Below, one piece after another: positions 53,141 to 61,634 of a stretch of DNA of 64,000 bases. The position numbers and the translations under genes are program-made. The stretch's first letter is position 1. Each line of letters starts with the position of its first letter. The notes beneath the pieces were generated by a model that saw only the letters and a program-made list of their open reading frames with translations, had not been told where the DNA came from and ran no database searches. Origin of the DNA: Planktomarina sp. (lineage in GTDB: Bacteria; Pseudomonadota; Alphaproteobacteria; Rhodobacterales; Rhodobacteraceae); NCBI GenBank assembly GCA_020630015.1, contig JAHDCF010000002.1, positions 13,505 to 77,504 of the forward strand, read 5' to 3'.

Positions 53141-53419
53141 TTATTTGCCGATCATGTTGCGCACTGCGCCCACGATTGCCAAAACAACACCACCGCCAAC
53201 GCCGCCTGAAACGACTTGGCCAACGATGCCCATCAGGTCCATGCCGCCGTCACCAGCCATGGCACCAGCGCCAACTGCACCCAAGATGGTTGAACCCAAG
53301 CCACCGCCAACGATACCAGAGATAGAGTTGATCAATGTACCTTGGTTCAGTTTGCCAAGCAGACCACCTGCGACGTTACCACCAACTGCACCTGATACCA
53401 GTCCAATAAGCATTTCCAT
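53141..53419 (-). CDS. glycine-rich small membrane protein
   Basis: This 92-residue protein is made of alternating Gly and small hydrophobic residues: LIGLVSGAVGGNVAGGLLGKL, SISGIVGGGLGSTILGAVGAGAM, then GIVGQVVSGGVGGGVVLAIVGAVRNMI. This is the look of a small membrane or glycine-zipper protein with two or three tightly packed helices. I do not recognise a functional family. It has its own strong terminator, and AGGGGAA is seven bases before ATG 53419, so it is a well-supported independent gene. It probably is expressed highly. Confidence 0.85.
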   Translation of the reverse strand: MEMLIGLVSGAVGGNVAGGLLGKLNQGTLINSISGIVGGGLGSTILGAVGAGAMAGDGGMDLMGIVGQVVSGGVGGGVVLAIVGAVRNMIGK

Positions 53420-53579
53420 AATTCGGTTCCCCTTTATTTTGTTCAGACAATTGGCGTCCAAACATCCATGGGCGCACCATACTGGTCAAAATGTTGCGAA
53501 CTATGGGAAATTTATCAATATGACCTCAAAATCCTGCGGAAAATTGCGGTCCATGGCCAATTTACCACATAATATAGTG

Positions 53580-54053
53580 TTAGCCTTGCTTCAAAAGCCG
53601 TGCTTTTTGGCGATTCCAATCGCGTTTCGCATCTGATTGGCGTTTGTCATGGTTCTTTTTACCCTTGGCGATGCCGATCTTCAGTTTCACTTTTCCCGTA
53701 TGGTTAAAGTACATCACCAAGGGCACCAAAGTCATACCTTCGCGTTGTGTTGCATTCCAAAGTTTGCTGAGTTCGCGTTTGGATGCCAACAACTTGCGGC
53801 GACGCTTTTCCAAATGGCCCCAAGTTTTTGCGGGCTCATACGGGGCAATATAAGAGTTGATGAGCCAAAGTTCCCCATCTTCTACAGCGGCATAGCTTTC
53901 AGCGATATTTCCAGATTTTTCGCGCAGGGATTTGACCTCGGAGCCTTGAAGAATAATGCCCACTTCAAGATCATCTTCGATGGCATAATCGTACCGCGCC
54001 CGCCGATTTTCAGCGAGGACTTTGTAATTTGGATCTGTTTTTGTTTTCGCCAT
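53580..54053 (-). CDS. smpB: SsrA-binding protein SmpB
   Basis: This 157-residue protein binds tmRNA and delivers it to stalled ribosomes. The oligonucleotide-binding core shows [53 protein letters not shown]. The tail [28 protein letters not shown] is the DKR-type extension needed for trans-translation. ATG 54053 gives the family N-terminus [22 protein letters not shown]. It lies downstream of dapA on the same strand, separated by a GC-rich hairpin. The ssrA gene itself is not visible here. Confidence 0.97.
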   Translation of the reverse strand: MAKTKTDPNYKVLAENRRARYDYAIEDDLEVGIILQGSEVKSLREKSGNIAESYAAVEDGELWLINSYIAPYEPAKTWGHLEKRRRKLLASKRELSKLWNATQREGMTLVPLVMYFNHTGKVKLKIGIAKGKKNHDKRQSDAKRDWNRQKARLLKQG

Positions 54054-54173
54054 AGTCCGCTGCATATAGTGGGCGGTGCGCAAGGTTTCCAGAAAAACAT
54101 TTTCTATTCATCTGGCAAATATTTTCGATTGGGGGGCGCTAAGAAACCTGACGTCTCATGCAATAAAGCATTG

Positions 54174-54192
54174 GGCGGGGAATTTCCCCGCC
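54174..54192 (-). terminator. GC-rich hairpin after dapA
   Basis: GGCGGGG-AATTT-CCCCGCC forms a perfect seven-pair GC stem 11 bases beyond the dapA stop on the minus strand. The following bases (CAATGCTTTATTGC) contain only a short T-run, so it may be a partial terminator or an mRNA 3'-end stabiliser before smpB. Confidence 0.5.
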
Positions 54193-54202
54193 TTCTTTGT
54201 GA

Positions 54203-55075
54203 TCAGTTGATCAAACCGGCAAAACGCATGGCTTCGTCCATTTCTGCTTTTGCCCCGTCGGTTAAACCAACATGCGGAAGACGAACATCTTCTTCCGCCA
54301 AGCCCAGTTTCGCCAAGCCATATTTGGCACTGATCAGGCCGGGCTCTTTGAACACTGCAATGTGCAGTGGCATAAGTTTATCTGTGATCTCCAAAGCCTT
54401 GTCATAATCACCTGACAATGTTGCCTCTTGCATTTCGGCGCACAGTTTTGGCGCAATATTTGCCGTGACCGAGATACATCCAACACCGCCGTGCACGTTA
54501 AATCCAAGGGCCGTTGCATCTTCACCCGAAAGCTGAACGAAATCCTTTCCGCAAGACAGACGTTGTTTTGGAACACGGCTTAAATCACCGGTGGCATCTT
54601 TTACCCCAATGATATGAGGGTGCTTCGCCATGGTCGCCATCGTATCCACCGTCATGTCCACAGAGGATCGTCCCGGGATATTGTAAATCACTATCGGCAA
54701 ACCAACATCAGCGGCGGCGGTAAAATGGGCGATCAATCCCGCTTGTGTCGGCTTGTTGTAATAAGGTGTTACAACAAGTGCTGCATCGGCACCCGCCTTT
54801 TTGGCGGCCTGTACCAAGCGTACAGTTTCATCTGTGTTGTTGGACCCTGCACCCGCAATAACGGGAACACGCCCTGCTGCTTGCTTGACCACCGTTTCAA
54901 CAACAAGGTCGTGTTCGTCGTGGGTCAAGGTTGGGCTTTCACCCGTTGTGCCCACAGGAACCAATCCATGGGAACCTTGGTCGATATGCCAATCCACAAG
55001 TTTCTTCAGCGTCTCAATATCCAGCTGGCCGTTTTTGAACGGCGTGACCAGTGCGGGCAAAGAGCCTTTGAACAT
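54203..55075 (-). CDS. dapA: 4-hydroxy-tetrahydrodipicolinate synthase
   Basis: This 290-residue class I aldolase condenses pyruvate with aspartate semialdehyde in lysine and diaminopimelate synthesis. It has [16 protein letters not shown] at the start, [17 protein letters not shown] near residue 41, [16 protein letters not shown] near 107 with the catalytic Tyr region, [12 protein letters not shown], and the Schiff-base Lys in [14 protein letters not shown] near 162. The start is fixed by AAGGA upstream. It is divergent from the lytic transglycosylase, giving two wall-related genes back to back. Confidence 0.97.
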   Translation of the reverse strand: MFKGSLPALVTPFKNGQLDIETLKKLVDWHIDQGSHGLVPVGTTGESPTLTHDEHDLVVETVVKQAAGRVPVIAGAGSNNTDETVRLVQAAKKAGADAALVVTPYYNKPTQAGLIAHFTAAADVGLPIVIYNIPGRSSVDMTVDTMATMAKHPHIIGVKDATGDLSRVPKQRLSCGKDFVQLSGEDATALGFNVHGGVGCISVTANIAPKLCAEMQEATLSGDYDKALEITDKLMPLHIAVFKEPGLISAKYGLAKLGLAEEDVRLPHVGLTDGAKAEMDEAMRFAGLIN

Positions 55076-55197
55076 GACGCATTCCTTTTTGTGTTGTGGG
55101 GTTGGCCCCAATGAAAGTCGCCGGACCCTAGCTGGGGTTTTCACATTTGCCAAGTTTCCCGCTTGCAGTTTTGTGTCGAACAACCCAGATTCCTGTT

Positions 55198-57249
55198 ATG
55201 AGAGCAGTATATTTATTTTTGTTGGGCATGAGTTGCGCCCAAATTGGAATGGCGCAAGCGCCGGATCGCAGTTTGACCATTGAAACAACTCCGGCTTCTT
55301 TGGCGTTGTCGAATGCCTTTGTGACCAAAGCAAGTGGCGATTGGGAGGCCGCATTGGCCACGGCAGCACCCGCCGGTCAAATCGCCATTGATCTGATCGA
55401 ATGGCAACGACTTCGGGCCGGCAAAGGCACATTCGAAGAAACCCTTACCTTCTTGCGCAGGCGGTCGGATTGGCCAGGATTGCCATTGTTACGCAAGCGA
55501 AGTGAAAAGAACATTCCTGCGACGGCGGATTCTGCAACAGTCATCAGTTTTTTTGAACGCCAAGCCCCCCGAACCCTTCTTGGATCTTTGCGATTGGCGC
55601 AGGCCTTGTCAGCCCATGGAAAACCCGAAATGGCACGCGCGGAAATGCAGCGCGGGTGGATCAATTTTGCAGGCGAAGAAGATCACGAAGCCGAGGTCTT
55701 AGCCACCTTCGAAGAAGTGGTGAAAACAGTGCACGAACAACGCCTGACAGCGTTGTTGTGGCAAGGGGCCGACGAAGCCGCCAATCGGATGTTGGACAGG
55801 GTGCCCACACCTGCGGCGGATCTGGCGCGTGCACGCATGGCGTTGCAAAGTGAAACGGGCAGCGTTGATGCCGCTTTGGATGTGGTGCCGGCGGCACTGA
55901 AATCTGATCCCGGTTTGGCCTTTGACAGATTCAAATGGCGGTTAAATAAGAAACGAAGGGCAGAGGCCGTAGACCTTATTTTGGCCCAATCCAAATCTGC
56001 AGGGATGCTGGGCAAGCCTGAGAAATGGGCGCCAAAAAGATTGCGTTTGGCCAGGGCCCGCTTGGATGATGGAAAGTATGTTGTTGCCTATCGATTGGCC
56101 GCAAATCATCATCTGTCATCAGGTGCAAAATTCGCAGAATTGGAATTTCTCGCCGGGTTTCTGGCGCTTCGAAAATTAAACCGTGCCGATGTTGCGCTGT
56201 ATCATTTTGAACGGCATGCCACGGCCGTCACTTCCCCCATATCTTTGGGGCGGACACATTATTGGCAAGGTCGCGCATTCGAAGCGATGGGAAAATCTGA
56301 GGCGGCTTTGGCCTCTTTCCGGAATGGTGCAAAATATCAAACCGGCTTTTACGGTTTGTTGTCGGCAGAAAAGGCCGGTGTGCCTTTGGATGGAAAGCTT
56401 GCCGGTGGGGATGTTTTTCCCGGCGCACTGCAGGCGGAGTTTACAGATTCAAGTGTTTATCAAGCGGGACAAATCCTTTTGGATGCTGGGCAGCTGCGCA
56501 TTGGGGTTCGGTTTTTAACGCATCTGGCTGAAAGCCTTAATCGCGATGAAATTGGCCAAATGATTTCCTTGGCAGAGGCGGCTGATTTACCTGAAATCGC
56601 CCTTTTGATCGGCAAGCGTGGATTGCAATACGGATCATTGGTGGAACAGGGGTATTACCCCCTGCATCCATTGGTGGACAGTGTGCGTGACATCCCTGTG
56701 GAAATGGCTTTGTCCATTGCCCGCCGGGAAAGCGAATTTTTCGCCGATGCGCGATCTGGTGTTGGGGCGCTGGGATTGATGCAACTGATGCCTGCCACTG
56801 CAAACGAAGTTGCAGGCAAACTGGGACTTCCGTTTTCCAAGGACCGTTTGATCAGTGATCCAAAGTATAACGCCAGATTGGGGTCTGAATACCTGCGCGG
56901 ATTGTATGAAACGTTTGGCAATAGCCCGGTTCAAATCGCAGCTGCTTATAATGCTGGTCCTTCGCGACCAAAACGGTGGATGAAAGAACGCGGCGATCCG
57001 CGGTTGGGTGAGGTCGATGTTATCGACTGGATTGAGCAGATCCCGTTTGCAGAAACGCGGAATTATGTGATGCGCGTGACAGAGGTTTTGCCGATTTACA
57101 AAGCACGGCTTACGGGCAAGGCGGGCCCGTTGGAATTTCAGAAGTTGTTGAAAGGCACCTATGTGGCGCCACCTCCGCCGCCGAAACCTTTGGCGCCAAA
57201 TTCTTCTATGCGTCCGCTTGCGCGGCCAGACGTTCCCGCCACAGAGTGA
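55198..57249 (+). CDS. soluble lytic murein transglycosylase (Slt70-like)
   Basis: This 683-residue periplasmic enzyme cleaves peptidoglycan to anhydro-muropeptides. A signal peptide (RAVYLFLLGMSCAQIGMAQA) is followed by about 450 residues of helical superhelix (TPR-like repeats such as RTLLGSLRLAQALSAHGKPEMARAEM), then the SLT domain. That domain has the catalytic Glu in IARRESEFFADARSGVGALGLMQLMPATANEV near residue 515 and AAAYNAGPSRPKRWM near 590. It has a proline-rich C-terminus (PPPPPKPLAPNS). The last 44 bases overlap the convergent EamA gene. Confidence 0.95.
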   Translation: MRAVYLFLLGMSCAQIGMAQAPDRSLTIETTPASLALSNAFVTKASGDWEAALATAAPAGQIAIDLIEWQRLRAGKGTFEETLTFLRRRSDWPGLPLLRKRSEKNIPATADSATVISFFERQAPRTLLGSLRLAQALSAHGKPEMARAEMQRGWINFAGEEDHEAEVLATFEEVVKTVHEQRLTALLWQGADEAANRMLDRVPTPAADLARARMALQSETGSVDAALDVVPAALKSDPGLAFDRFKWRLNKKRRAEAVDLILAQSKSAGMLGKPEKWAPKRLRLARARLDDGKYVVAYRLAANHHLSSGAKFAELEFLAGFLALRKLNRADVALYHFERHATAVTSPISLGRTHYWQGRAFEAMGKSEAALASFRNGAKYQTGFYGLLSAEKAGVPLDGKLAGGDVFPGALQAEFTDSSVYQAGQILLDAGQLRIGVRFLTHLAESLNRDEIGQMISLAEAADLPEIALLIGKRGLQYGSLVEQGYYPLHPLVDSVRDIPVEMALSIARRESEFFADARSGVGALGLMQLMPATANEVAGKLGLPFSKDRLISDPKYNARLGSEYLRGLYETFGNSPVQIAAAYNAGPSRPKRWMKERGDPRLGEVDVIDWIEQIPFAETRNYVMRVTEVLPIYKARLTGKAGPLEFQKLLKGTYVAPPPPPKPLAPNSSMRPLARPDVPATE

Positions 57250-58087
57250 ACAAGCCCGCCGCGATGATAATGCTGCAACCGATGATCACGTTCAGGCCAA
57301 CGGTTTCAGCATAGATCACAACCCCGATAACGGCTGCAAAAACAAAATGAAAATAAACGAATGGCTGAACGGCGGATGCTTCGGTCAATTCGTAGACCTT
57401 GATCAATAAGAAATGGCCAGTTGCCCCTGTGATGCAAAGGGCACCCATCCAAAACCAATCTTTGCCAGACATCGGTTCCCAAAACCAGATGCCAACACTG
57501 GTCATGACAATTGCACCTACGGTGCCTGTCCAGAAAAAGCTGGTCGCGGCACTGTCTTGTCGGGCGACATATCGCGTCAACAAAGCATAAACCGCAAACA
57601 TAAGCGCAGAGAGAACAGCAAAAAGTGACCAAGGGGAAAACACCCCAAATCCCGGTTGCAAGATAATAAGCACCCCAGCAAACCCAAAGAAGATGGCAAG
57701 CCATCGACGCCAACCAACGATTTCCCCCAATATTGGCCCGGACAGGGCCGCGACCAACAATGGGTTGGCTGTGAAAATGGCCAGACTTTCAACCAAGCCA
57801 ATTTTCACCAATGCGAACATCATGACGCAAATTTCAGCCGCCAATAAAAACCCGCGAAATGCTTGCGTTTTTGGTTGGCGTGTGCGTGCGGCATTACGCA
57901 GGCCGCCCGCTTGTTTCGCTGAAATTGTCATCACAAAACTTGCAAAGAACCAATAACGGACCATTACAACCATAAAGACATTGTAAGTCGAGGTCAGGTG
58001 CAAGCTGATCCCATCCTGACATGCAAAAATAAACATTGTCAGGATCATTAGTCCGATACCGGCGGAATTAGTTTTGGATTGGATCAC
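57206..58087 (-). CDS. EamA-type (DMT) transporter
   Basis: This 293-residue membrane protein has ten predicted spans in two EamA halves: ILTMFIFACQDGISLHLTSTYNVFMVVMVRYWFFA in the first, then IFTANPLLVAALSGPILGEIVGWRRW, and in the second GATGHFLLIKVYELTEASAVQPFVYFHFVFAAVIG. The substrate is unknown. The start is GTG 58087, overlapping the mnmD stop (GTGA), so it is translated behind mnmD without an obvious functional link. The 3' end overlaps the transglycosylase gene by 44 bases. Confidence 0.92.
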   Translation of the reverse strand: MIQSKTNSAGIGLMILTMFIFACQDGISLHLTSTYNVFMVVMVRYWFFASFVMTISAKQAGGLRNAARTRQPKTQAFRGFLLAAEICVMMFALVKIGLVESLAIFTANPLLVAALSGPILGEIVGWRRWLAIFFGFAGVLIILQPGFGVFSPWSLFAVLSALMFAVYALLTRYVARQDSAATSFFWTGTVGAIVMTSVGIWFWEPMSGKDWFWMGALCITGATGHFLLIKVYELTEASAVQPFVYFHFVFAAVIGVVIYAETVGLNVIIGCSIIIAAGLFTLWRERLAAQADA

Positions 58088-58770
58088 AACAACGTGCCTT
58101 TGGTCATATGCCTTTTGCGACCATATCCCGGCACCCGTTCAACACGAAACCCCGCTTGCGACAATCCGCGTCGTACATGACCTGCGGCTGTATAGGTGGC
58201 AAATGTTCCGTCCGGTTGCGTATGATCCGCAACGGATTGCATCAAGGCCTCTCCCCAAAGTTCGGGATTTTTGGCCGGGGAAAATCCATCCAAATACCAT
58301 GCATGCGCCGCACCTTCCCAATTTGGCAATGTGTCGCGGGCATCGCCGGTTATCATCTCAAAAATCAGATCTTCGGTTGCAAATGACCTTGCGCCAAGGT
58401 GATGGGTCAATTCCTCAACCAAGGGTGCCAATGTGGGAAAGGCGGAAAGGGCGGTTTGCATATCTTTACCTGCCATCGGAAACGCTTCGAAACTGGTGTA
58501 TCGCAAGGTGCCGGATATACCCGTTTCGCGCCATGCCTTAAGCGTCGTCAAAAGGTTCAGGCCGGTGCCGAATCCAAGCTCTGCCACGCAAAATCCATCT
58601 TCAAACCGCGTGGGTAAATCATTGCCGTGCAAAAAAACATGTTCCGTTTCTGCCAATCCATTTTCCAGTGAAAAATAGGGGTCATCAAATCGTCGGGCGA
58701 TGGGAATTGCACCGCGCCAGTCCAACCCGTTCTGGTGATCTGTGTCTTGGTCGGTTAGGTCAGATGGCAT
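58084..58770 (-). CDS. mnmD: tRNA 5-methylaminomethyl-2-thiouridine methyltransferase MnmD
   Basis: This 228-residue SAM-dependent enzyme completes mnm5(s2)U34 of tRNA. The core shows IARRFDDPYFSLENGLAETEHVFLHGNDL near residue 26, the SAM loop VAELGFGTGLNLLTTLKAW near 61, and the signature AWYLDGFSPAKNPELWGEAL near 153, then YTAAGHVRRGLSQAGF. In E. coli this domain is the N-terminal half of bifunctional MnmC; here it stands alone. The start ATG 58770-58768 shares two bases with the start of the divergent oxidoreductase. A GTG at 58785 would add five residues. No ribosome site is evident. Confidence 0.93.
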   Translation of the reverse strand: MPSDLTDQDTDHQNGLDWRGAIPIARRFDDPYFSLENGLAETEHVFLHGNDLPTRFEDGFCVAELGFGTGLNLLTTLKAWRETGISGTLRYTSFEAFPMAGKDMQTALSAFPTLAPLVEELTHHLGARSFATEDLIFEMITGDARDTLPNWEGAAHAWYLDGFSPAKNPELWGEALMQSVADHTQPDGTFATYTAAGHVRRGLSQAGFRVERVPGYGRKRHMTKGTLL

Positions 58771-59815
58771 GGCGGTTGATGTCACAATATTGGGGGCAGG
58801 GGTGTTTGGCCTGTCTGTTGCCTATGCCTGTCTGAAGGCAGGGGCAAGTGTGCGTGTGATTGATCCCGGCGGGGTGGCCAATGGCGCCAGTGGTGGATTG
58901 GTGGGGGCATTGGCGCCGCATACGCCGGATAATTGGAATGAAAAGAAACAATTTCAGTTCGAAAGTCTGATCTTTTCGCGTGAATTTTGGCCCGATGTTG
59001 AACACGTTTCGGGCCTTTCCACCGGGTACACTACGGCGGGGCGTTGGCAACCGATTTTGCAGGATCGACAAATTCCGTTGGCATTGGAACGTGCGCAAAA
59101 TGCCCAGACACTTTGGCAGGGAAAAGCGCATTGGGATGTTCGTGATCGGCCCAAAACGGATTGGGCACCGCCGTCTGAGACGGGAATGCTGATCTTCGAT
59201 ACTTTGTCTGCACATATCCATCCAAGGCAAGCCACAATGGCGTTGGCCGGTGCGGTTGAAAACCTTGGAGGCACCGTCACCGCGGCGGGGGCCATTGAAG
59301 GGCAAGTGGTTGATGCAACCGGTGTTTCAGGGTTGAAGGCTTTGTCCGATGAACTGGGTTATGAGGTTGGAAACGGTGTGAAGGGCCAAGCCGCTTTGCT
59401 GGATTTTTCCGCCCCCAATCATGCACAATTGTTTTGCGATGGTTTGCACATTGTGCCCCATCTGGATGGAACAACTGCCATCGGTTCCACCAGCGAGCGA
59501 AGCTATAAATCAGCGTCGAAAACCGATGGCCAATTGGATGATGTTGTGGCCAAGGCGAAACGCCTTTTCCCTGTATTACAAGGGGCAGAGGTGATCGAAC
59601 GTTGGGCCAATGCCCGGCCGCGCGCCATCAGCCGTGCCCCACTGTTGGGGCGTCATCCATCAAAACAAAATTGGTTTGTGGCGAATGGGGGGTTCAAGAT
59701 TGGCTTTGGCATGGCCCCCAAGGTGGGGCACGTTATGGCGAATTTGATCTTGAATGATATCGATGAAATTCCCCAAGATTTCTCTGTTCAAACACTATTG
59801 AAAAGGGGTTCTTAG
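58769..59815 (+). CDS. FAD-dependent oxidoreductase, candidate MnmC oxidase half
   Basis: This 348-residue D-amino-acid-oxidase-fold protein begins directly with the FAD strand VDVTILGAGVFGLSVAYACLKAGASVRVIDPGG, then ASGGLVGALAPHTPDNWNEKKQFQFESL. The C-terminal part has RWANARPRAISRAPLLGRH and NWFVANGGFKIGFGMAPKVGHVMANLIL, typical of DAO/MnmC-C proteins. E. coli MnmC joins this oxidase, which removes carboxymethyl from cmnm5U, to the MnmD methyltransferase. Being back to back with mnmD, it is a good candidate for the separate oxidase. ATG 58769 is favoured; a GTG at 58742 would place nine residues before the fold. Confidence 0.88.
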   Translation: MAVDVTILGAGVFGLSVAYACLKAGASVRVIDPGGVANGASGGLVGALAPHTPDNWNEKKQFQFESLIFSREFWPDVEHVSGLSTGYTTAGRWQPILQDRQIPLALERAQNAQTLWQGKAHWDVRDRPKTDWAPPSETGMLIFDTLSAHIHPRQATMALAGAVENLGGTVTAAGAIEGQVVDATGVSGLKALSDELGYEVGNGVKGQAALLDFSAPNHAQLFCDGLHIVPHLDGTTAIGSTSERSYKSASKTDGQLDDVVAKAKRLFPVLQGAEVIERWANARPRAISRAPLLGRHPSKQNWFVANGGFKIGFGMAPKVGHVMANLILNDIDEIPQDFSVQTLLKRGS

Positions 59816-59818
59816 ATC

Positions 59819-60226
59819 ATGCAGCCTCAGTTGAATTCGTTGGACCATCTTGTTCTGACCGTTGCCAATATTGATGCCACCGTGCGGTTTTATTCCCTTT
59901 GCCTTGGTATGGAATCAGAGGTTTTCAAACCCGCCGATGGAACCACAAGAACGGCATTGAAATTTGGGGAACAAAAAATCAATCTTCATCAATCTGGGGC
60001 AGAGTTTTTGCCCAATGCCAAACAGGCATGCGCGGGCAGCGCAGATCTTTGTTTTCTGAGTGATCAACCCCTGTCGGATTGGATCAAGCACCTGCAAAAT
60101 TGTGGTGTTTCGGTGGAAGAAGGCCCCATCACCCGCACAGGTGCAAAGGGGCCAATCCTTTCGATTTATGTGCGCGATCCAGATGGGAACTTGATTGAGA
60201 TTTCAAACCAAATGGATCACCCTTGA
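59819..60226 (+). CDS. VOC-family (glyoxalase-like) protein
   Basis: This 135-residue protein has two beta-alpha-beta modules of the vicinal oxygen chelate fold: SLDHLVLTVANIDATVRFYSLCLGMESEVF at the front and ILSIYVRDPDGNLIEISNQ at the end. Candidate metal ligands are His9 (LDHLVLT) and Glu near residue 129 (NLIEIS), with His53 in KINLHQSG. The subgroup is small dioxygenase or resistance-like proteins of unknown substrate. It starts three bases after the oxidoreductase stop, so it is cotranscribed with it, and it converges with the Lin0512 gene over 10 bases. Confidence 0.9.
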   Translation: MQPQLNSLDHLVLTVANIDATVRFYSLCLGMESEVFKPADGTTRTALKFGEQKINLHQSGAEFLPNAKQACAGSADLCFLSDQPLSDWIKHLQNCGVSVEEGPITRTGAKGPILSIYVRDPDGNLIEISNQMDHP

Positions 60227-60561
60227 AAGGGTAAGAATGCCTCGACCGCTGCGGTCGCGATGACCAGTATATTTCCGGTGTCTGGATTGGTAACGTTCAA
60301 GCCACCTTCGACTGCAGATACCGTTGCACGGCCGCGTGGCAGCTTGCCTTCCAAGGCTTTTAGATCAACCTGCGTTGGGTCTTGAACGCCAACCGTAACT
60401 TGCACGCGCATTTGGTCATGGGGGATGTTTAAGGCGTCAAACATGGGGATGGAAGAATGGCGAATGGCATCTTCAATCGCGCGCATCGCGGCCTTGGTAT
60501 AATCTTGGCCATATTGATCGTTGCCCATTCCCATTTCGATGATGAAACGTTGATCGTTCAT
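60217..60561 (-). CDS. Lin0512-family protein (second of tandem pair)
   Basis: This 114-residue protein has the Lin0512 pattern: IIEMGMGNDQYGQDYTKAAMRAIEDAIRHSSI, VQVTVGVQDPTQVDLKALEGKLPRGRATVSAVEGGLNV and VIATAAVEAFLP. The family has no established function. It resembles its upstream neighbour through the whole length and overlaps it by four bases (ATGA), so the pair is a coupled duplication and may form a heteromer. Its 3' end overlaps the VOC gene by 10 bases. Confidence 0.88.
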   Translation of the reverse strand: MNDQRFIIEMGMGNDQYGQDYTKAAMRAIEDAIRHSSIPMFDALNIPHDQMRVQVTVGVQDPTQVDLKALEGKLPRGRATVSAVEGGLNVTNPDTGNILVIATAAVEAFLPFQG

Positions 60562-60905
60562 GAGGTGCCCTCCAGATCAAGGCTGACGGAAATGGCCACA
60601 TTCGCGATCACGGTTGGATTGCCCACGGGGCGGGGAACATCCAACCCACCTTTCACGGCTTTCACACTGATCTGGCCGTATGGGAACACAGATTTCAGGG
60701 CTTCTGTATCCACTTGATCGGGGGCTTGAACGCCAACCTCAACATCGATTTGCATATCCGATTTGTCTTTTCCAAACAGTTCGGCAAGGTTGATGGAATT
60801 GTGCCACAACGCATCTTTTAGGGCGCGGGTGGCGGCCTCTGTATAATCTTGGCGTCGCAGGGATGATCCCATTCCAAATTCAGTTAAAAGGCGTTTCTTA
60901 GCCAT
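60558..60905 (-). CDS. Lin0512-family protein (first of tandem pair)
   Basis: This 115-residue protein is a paralogue of the next gene, with LTEFGMGSSLRRQDYTEAATRALKDALWHNSI, DVEVGVQAPDQVDTEALKSVFPYGQISVKAVKGGLDV and IANVAISVSLDLEG. The conserved EMGMG/EFGMG start, GVQ motif and GGL(N/D)V turn define the family. Function is unknown; the compact fold and conserved turn suggest a small-ligand or ring-forming protein. It starts 10 bases after the FMN reductase stop, so the three genes are probably one transcript. Confidence 0.88.
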   Translation of the reverse strand: MAKKRLLTEFGMGSSLRRQDYTEAATRALKDALWHNSINLAELFGKDKSDMQIDVEVGVQAPDQVDTEALKSVFPYGQISVKAVKGGLDVPRPVGNPTVIANVAISVSLDLEGTS

Positions 60906-60915
60906 CGTTTGCCCC

Positions 60916-61443
60916 TTAATTATCTGCGATCGCGGAAAGATTTTGCATCAATCCATCCATCGCTTTTTGATACCGTTCATTGATCAAAGCATTGTCTTTG
61001 ATTTCGTTGTGACACCCTGCAACCATCACGTTTGGGGCGCTGATCAGGCGCGCGTTGAATGCCGCCATCGCAAGCCTGAGAGAGGCGATGGCCATTTCAC
61101 CGCCGGTGCGCCCGGCCGTGGCCGACATCAAGCCAACAGGTTTGTCTAACCATGGATTTCCGTCAACGCGGCTGACCCAATCCAAGGCGTTCTTCAAAAC
61201 CCCTGAAAGGGATTTATTGTATTCGGGGGTGGCAATCACAATCACATCCGCGGCGGCGATTTGGTCAGCCAGTTTTTGCACGGATGTTGGGATTCCATTT
61301 GCCTCTGTATCGCCGGAATAAAGGGGCAGGTTCAGATCGCCCATTGTGAATGTTGTGGGGTGCGCTGATGTGGCGGCGGCGTGCACCAATTGCGTGTTGA
61401 AACTGTCTTTTCGCAAGCTGCCAGAAAGGCCGAGAAGATGCAT
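60916..61443 (-). CDS. NADPH-dependent FMN reductase
   Basis: This 175-residue flavodoxin-like reductase has the phosphate loop LLGLSGSLRKDSFNTQLVHAA near residue 3 and the isoalloxazine-binding ATPEYNKSLSGVLKNALDWVSR near 77. The substrate-side loop is LMSATAGRTGGEMAIASLRL. Family members reduce FMN, quinones, chromate or azo dyes with NAD(P)H. AAAGGA lies upstream of ATG 61443. It heads a probable operon with the two Lin0512 genes, and an unusual repeat element lies in its upstream region (61508-61605). Confidence 0.94.
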   Translation of the reverse strand: MHLLGLSGSLRKDSFNTQLVHAAATSAHPTTFTMGDLNLPLYSGDTEANGIPTSVQKLADQIAAADVIVIATPEYNKSLSGVLKNALDWVSRVDGNPWLDKPVGLMSATAGRTGGEMAIASLRLAMAAFNARLISAPNVMVAGCHNEIKDNALINERYQKAMDGLMQNLSAIADN

Positions 61444-61507
61444 GTTTGGATCCTTTGTTTGCGTCAACTTGGCTTACGCGATCGGGCCACCGGGGGCAAC
61501 GCACGTT

Positions 61508-61605
61508 AGGTTAACCTTTGGCTTGGAAAGGCAAATCCGTGTGCACAACCCGTACACAATCCGTACACAGGCCGTACACCGCTTGGTTTGGGGTCAAAGG
61601 TTAAC
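61508..61605. repeat. palindrome-flanked 11-bp direct repeats
   Basis: Exact 11-bp period units, CCGTACACAAT (61550-61560), CCGTACACAGG (61561-61571) and CCGTACACCGC (61572-61582), follow a diverged CCGTGTGCACAA (61537-61548). The array is bracketed by a perfect 11-bp inverted repeat, GTTAACCTTTG (61510-61520) and CAAAGGTTAAC (61595-61605); the left arm is itself inside the palindrome AGGTTAACCT. It lies between two minus-strand genes, 65 bases before the FMN reductase start. A protein-binding array, with one unit per DNA turn, or a chromosome-maintenance site are possible; neither is proven. Confidence 0.75.
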
Positions 61606-61634
61606 GAAAATGTCTGCAAAGCGTTGATGAATTC

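Noticed and set aside
61537-61582. Short repeats as a possible CRISPR array
   Set aside because: Units are only 11 bases and contiguous, with no spacers, and there are no cas genes nearby.
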